A stretch of 9,741 nt of DNA. Origin: an uncultured Alphaproteobacteria bacterium. Its GTDB lineage: Bacteria > Pseudomonadota > Alphaproteobacteria > Bin95. The position numbers and the translations under genes were made by a program. The notes beneath the pieces were generated by a model, which saw nothing but the letters and a program-made list of their open reading frames with translations, was not told the DNA's origin and did no database searches. The number at the start of each line of letters is the position of its first letter. Position 1 is the stretch's first letter. The stretch lies in contig CAJXVF010000041.1 in NCBI GenBank assembly GCA_913060845.1, positions 1-9,741 on the forward strand. The letters are read 5' to 3'. Shown one piece after another: positions 7,249-9,741 of this stretch.

Positions 7249-8106
7249 ATGTACGCACCCAACTTTGCGGCGCCGCAGTCTATTGACGACGCGGTCCGTA
7301 TGCTCGGCGCCGATGGCGCTAAACCGCTTTCCGGCGGCACCGATCTCATTGTTCAGATGCGGTCTGGTCGTAACCGTCCGGATCACATTGTTGATCTAAA
7401 GAAGGTTCCTGGCCTGATCGGCATCAAAGCCGAAGGCGCTGGGTTCCGCGTTGGCGCAGCCACATCAGGTGCGCAGCTTGGCGAGGACAAAGCACTTGTC
7501 GCCGCTTATCCAGGCATTGTTGAGGGTGCCGAGCTTATCGGCTCCACTCAGGTGCAGGGTCGCGCAAGCCTCGCTGGCAATCTGTGCAACGCCTCCCCGG
7601 CTGCGGACAGTGTTCCGGCCATGGCGGCTTGCGGCGTGAAAGCCGTTGTTGTTGGCCCGAATGGCGAACGTGAAGTCGCGGTTCAGGATATTCCGGTCAG
7701 CCCCGGCAAAACCAGCCTGACCAAGGGCGAGTTCGTCAAAGAATTCGTGCTGCCAGCACTGCCTGCCAATTCAGGCGATGCCTATCTCCGCTTCATTCCG
7801 CGCACAGAAATGGACATCGCCGTCGTTGGCGCTGGCGTCCAGATCCAGCTTGCGGGTGACGGCACGATTGCCAAAGCCAGTGTATGGCTCGGCGCAGTTG
7901 CTCCAACCATCGTAGAAGTCGATGCCTCTTGCCTTATCGGCACGAAGCTTGATGACGCTGCTATGGCGAAGCTTGATGCAGCGGCCCAGGCCGTTTGCAA
8001 CCCGATTGACGATAAACGCGGCACCATTGAGTACCGCACGAAAGTCGCTGGCGTGATGGCGCGCCGGACGGCTGAAATTGCATTCAAACGCGCGGGAGCC
8101 CGTTAA
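7249..8106 (+). CDS. Molybdenum hydroxylase FAD-binding subunit (medium, M)
   Basis: A 285-residue cytoplasmic flavoprotein subunit of a three-part xanthine-dehydrogenase-family enzyme, passing electrons from the iron-sulfur subunit to FAD. Two FAD-binding signatures are visible: PLSGGTDL (residues 26-33) and STQVQGRASLAGNLCNASPA (99-118), followed by AADSVPA. The C-terminal part is the CO-dehydrogenase-flavoprotein-like domain, with EYRTKVAGVMARR near the end. The SGGTDL and LAGNLCNASPAAD forms differ from the AGGxS and TxGGN forms usual in CoxM, so a CO dehydrogenase is disfavoured. There is no insertion that could carry the extra [4Fe-4S] cluster of 4-hydroxybenzoyl-CoA reductase. The start is supported by GAGGGA at 7237-7242, 6 nt before the ATG. 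The next gene begins 3 nt after the stop. Confidence 0.9.
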   Translation: MYAPNFAAPQSIDDAVRMLGADGAKPLSGGTDLIVQMRSGRNRPDHIVDLKKVPGLIGIKAEGAGFRVGAATSGAQLGEDKALVAAYPGIVEGAELIGSTQVQGRASLAGNLCNASPAADSVPAMAACGVKAVVVGPNGEREVAVQDIPVSPGKTSLTKGEFVKEFVLPALPANSGDAYLRFIPRTEMDIAVVGAGVQIQLAGDGTIAKASVWLGAVAPTIVEVDASCLIGTKLDDAAMAKLDAAAQAVCNPIDDKRGTIEYRTKVAGVMARRTAEIAFKRAGAR

Positions 8107-8109
8107 GAC

Positions 8110-8586
8110 ATGGCCAAAATCCACGTAACGACCAAAATCAACGGCGAAGACGCAGAATTCCTGTGTGAGCCGCAACAGACCATGCTCGACGTCCTGCGCG
8201 ACGAGCTAAGCCTGACCGGTTCCAAAGAAGGCTGCGGCTCTGGTGACTGTGGCGCTTGCTCAATCATCGTCGACGGCCGCCTCGTTTGCTCCTGCTTGAT
8301 GTTTGGCGCAGAAGCCAGCGGCACGGAAATCACAACGATCGAAGGCATCGCCAATGGCGACACCTTGCACCCGCTTCAACAGAAGTTCCTTGAGCATGCC
8401 GCGCTGCAGTGCGGCTTTTGCACACCAGGCGTTCTGGTTGCTTCCAAGGCATTGCTTGACGCCAACCCAAGCCCGACAGAAGAGCAAGCCCGCTACTGGC
8501 TCGCTGGCAACCTTTGCCGCTGCACGGGCTATGACAAAATCATTGAAGCGGTGATGGATGCGGCTGCTGAAATGCGTGGGGAGTAA
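8110..8586 (+). CDS. Molybdenum hydroxylase [2Fe-2S] subunit (small, S)
   Basis: A 158-residue iron-sulfur subunit carrying two [2Fe-2S] clusters. The plant-ferredoxin-type cluster is bound by Cys42, Cys47, Cys50 and Cys60 in GCGSGDCGACSIIVDGRLVC (41-60). The second, helical domain holds QCGFCTPG (Cys101, Cys104) and LCRCTGY (Cys136, Cys138), which bind the cluster next to the Mo cofactor. All eight ligands are present and the length is normal. It relays electrons from the molybdopterin subunit to the FAD subunit. GCGSGDCGAC resembles xanthine dehydrogenase and heterocycle hydroxylases more than the CDTSHCGAC form of CoxS. It sits between M and L, 3 nt after M and 8 nt before L, so the three are clearly one operon. 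Confidence 0.95.
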   Translation: MAKIHVTTKINGEDAEFLCEPQQTMLDVLRDELSLTGSKEGCGSGDCGACSIIVDGRLVCSCLMFGAEASGTEITTIEGIANGDTLHPLQQKFLEHAALQCGFCTPGVLVASKALLDANPSPTEEQARYWLAGNLCRCTGYDKIIEAVMDAAAEMRGE

Positions 8587-8594
8587 TCACCTAC

Positions 8595-9695
8595 ATGAAT
8601 TACCTCGGCAAAGACGTACAGCTTAAGGTCGTCGGCACACGTCCGATCCGGCCTGATGGCGTTGAAAAAGTGAACGGGCGCGCCGCGTTTGGCGCGGACG
8701 TCGCTGTTTCCGGCATGATCCACGCAAAGGTCGTGCGCAGCCCGCACGCCCACGCGCGGATCAAGTCCATCGACACCTCAAAGGCGGAAGCCGTTAAGGG
8801 TGTGAGCGCAGTCATCACCGGCGCTGATCTGCCGGACATTCCGAGCGAAGAAGCGTTTGTTGGTGAAGGTCCCGCGAATTTCCGCGAGATGTCCCACAAC
8901 GTCATCGCCCGGGACAAGGTGCTGTATGACGGTCATGCTGTCGCTGCCGTCGCTGCAACTTCTGCCGCGATTGCGGAAGAAGCTGCCCGTCTCGTCGAGG
9001 TCGAATACGAAGTGCTGCCGCACGTCATCAGCGTTGAAGAAGCGATGGCTGATGGTGCGCCGGTCCTGCATGACGATATGTTCACGCAGGGCGTTGATCC
9101 AAAACCTACAAAGGCGTCAAACATCGCAAAGCGCGTTGAGTTCAAACTCGGCGACAGCAATGCTGCGTTTGCTAAGGCTGACGTGATTGTTGAGCGGCAA
9201 TACAAGACCCAGCCCGTGCATCAGGCTTATATTGAGCCGCATGCCTGTGTCGTCTCCTACAATCCTGATGGTCAAGCGCAAATCTGGTGCTCCAGCCAGG
9301 GCCAGTTCATGGTTCGCGCTTTCTGCGCCAAATTGATGGGCATGGACATCGCCTCCATCCGCGTAATGCCGATGGAAATCGGCGGCGGCTTCGGCGGCAA
9401 GACACTTGTTTATCTTGAGCCTCTAGCACTTGCTCTCTCTAAAAAGAGCGGTCGTCCGGTCAAGATGGTTATGAGCCGTGAGGAAGTGTTCCGCGGTTCT
9501 GGCCCGACATCTGGCGGCACGATTAACGTCAAAATCGGTGCCACCAAGAATGGCCGCATCGTGGCGGCTGAGTGCGAAACCATTCTGCAAGCTGGCGCAT
9601 TCCCGGGCTCCCCGGTCGGCCCTGCCTGCATGACAGCCTTCGCCTGCTACGATCTCACGGACGTCACGGCCTTTGGCTATGACGTTGTATCGAAC
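8595..9695 (+). CDS. Molybdenum hydroxylase Mo-cofactor subunit (large, L), 3'-truncated
   Basis: The N-terminal 367 codons of the molybdopterin-binding catalytic subunit; family members are usually about 770-800 residues, so somewhat under half is visible. The a/b-hammerhead domain (about residues 20-145) shows RPDGVEKVNGRAAFGAD, VRSPHAHARI and VLYDGHAVAAVAA. The cofactor-binding domain then shows VHQAYIEPHACVV (208-220), QGQF (235-238) and EIGGGFGGKT (261-270). GGGFGGK is the xanthine-dehydrogenase form, unlike the GGGFGNK usual in CO dehydrogenase. The start follows GGGGAG at 8578-8583, which overlaps the end of the S gene. Genuine sequence ends at Asn367 (9693-9695). The following residues LSLIHI and the TGA stop are encoded by the Nextera adapter. 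The usual active-site loop (AYRxPG or AYRCSFR) would lie just downstream and is missing, so the substrate cannot be assigned. Confidence 0.93.
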
Positions 9696-9741
9696 CTGTC
9701 TCTTATACACATCTGACGCTGCCGACGAATAGAGAGGTGTA
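9696..9741 (+). other. Nextera P5-side adapter with i5 index (library artefact)
   Basis: This is not biological sequence. Bases 9696-9714 are the reverse complement of the Tn5 mosaic end (CTGTCTCTTATACACATCT). They continue through 9728 as the reverse complement of the Nextera read-1 adapter (GACGCTGCCGACGA). Bases 9729-9736 (ATAGAGAG) occupy the i5 index position; the complement CTCTCTAT is the index I know as S502. Bases 9737-9741 (GTGTA) match the start of the P5 complement. The genuine insert therefore ends at 9695. Confidence 0.98.

Noticed and set aside
7249..9695. Naming the operon coxMSL (aerobic CO dehydrogenase) from the gene order.
   Set aside because: The FAD, [2Fe-2S] and Mo-subunit signature forms are of the xanthine dehydrogenase type, and the decisive loop is not in the window. 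A broad family name is all that can be supported.
9423..9710. Minus-strand 95-residue ORF beginning MYKRQ.
   Set aside because: Its start codon lies in the adapter and the rest is antisense to the Mo-cofactor subunit gene.
30..9714. Inverted 19-bp Tn5 mosaic ends at 30-48 and 9696-9714, resembling a 9.7-kb composite transposon.
   Set aside because: Both are followed outward by exact Nextera adapter, index and P7/P5 sequence, and there is no transposase gene. They are library artefacts.

Overview
The window is a contig of bacterial DNA whose two ends are library-preparation sequence. Bases 1-48 and 9696-9741 are Illumina Nextera (Tn5) adapters, including i7 and i5 index bases, so the genuine insert is about 49-9695. 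Neither edge is a biological boundary, and the genes at both edges are cut by the assembly, not by mutation. The protein types suggest an alphaproteobacterium, probably free-living: a SUV3-like DExH helicase directly followed by a small S4-domain protein, an alphaproteobacterial-type HtpG, and xanthine-dehydrogenase-family genes in M-S-L order. GC looks moderately high by eye (not computed). I cannot name a genus.

Layout. On the minus strand, htpG (280-2148) is followed by the first 70 codons of a probable MFS permease (49-258). The divergent region 2149-2297 holds a candidate heat-shock (RpoH-type) promoter for htpG and a perfect 6-bp dyad. On the plus strand, a tightly packed run follows: SUV3-like helicase (2298-4904), S4/Hsp15-like RNA-binding protein (4897-5199) and a 12-segment MFS transporter (5192-6385). 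Each junction overlaps by 8 nt. A glyoxalase-II-like (YcbL/GloC type) metallo-hydrolase (6443-7081) comes after a 57-bp gap. A 167-bp non-coding leader with two small hairpins precedes a second operon. This operon encodes a molybdenum hydroxylase: FAD subunit (7249-8106), [2Fe-2S] subunit (8110-8586) and molybdopterin subunit (8595 to the insert end at 9695, truncated).

How the genes relate. The left half is protein and RNA quality control: the Hsp90 homologue HtpG, an RNA helicase and an S4 protein that may act with it or with stalled 50S subunits. The right half is a three-subunit oxidoreductase in which electrons would pass from a Mo-cofactor site through two [2Fe-2S] clusters to FAD. The visible motifs favour the xanthine dehydrogenase / heterocycle or aldehyde hydroxylase branch over CO dehydrogenase. 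The active-site loop that would help decide the substrate lies just beyond the truncation.

I see no CRISPR array, tRNA, rRNA, insertion sequence, prophage or defence system, and no convincing new biological system. The most important practical point is the adapter contamination, which creates false peptide ends in ORFs at the right edge.
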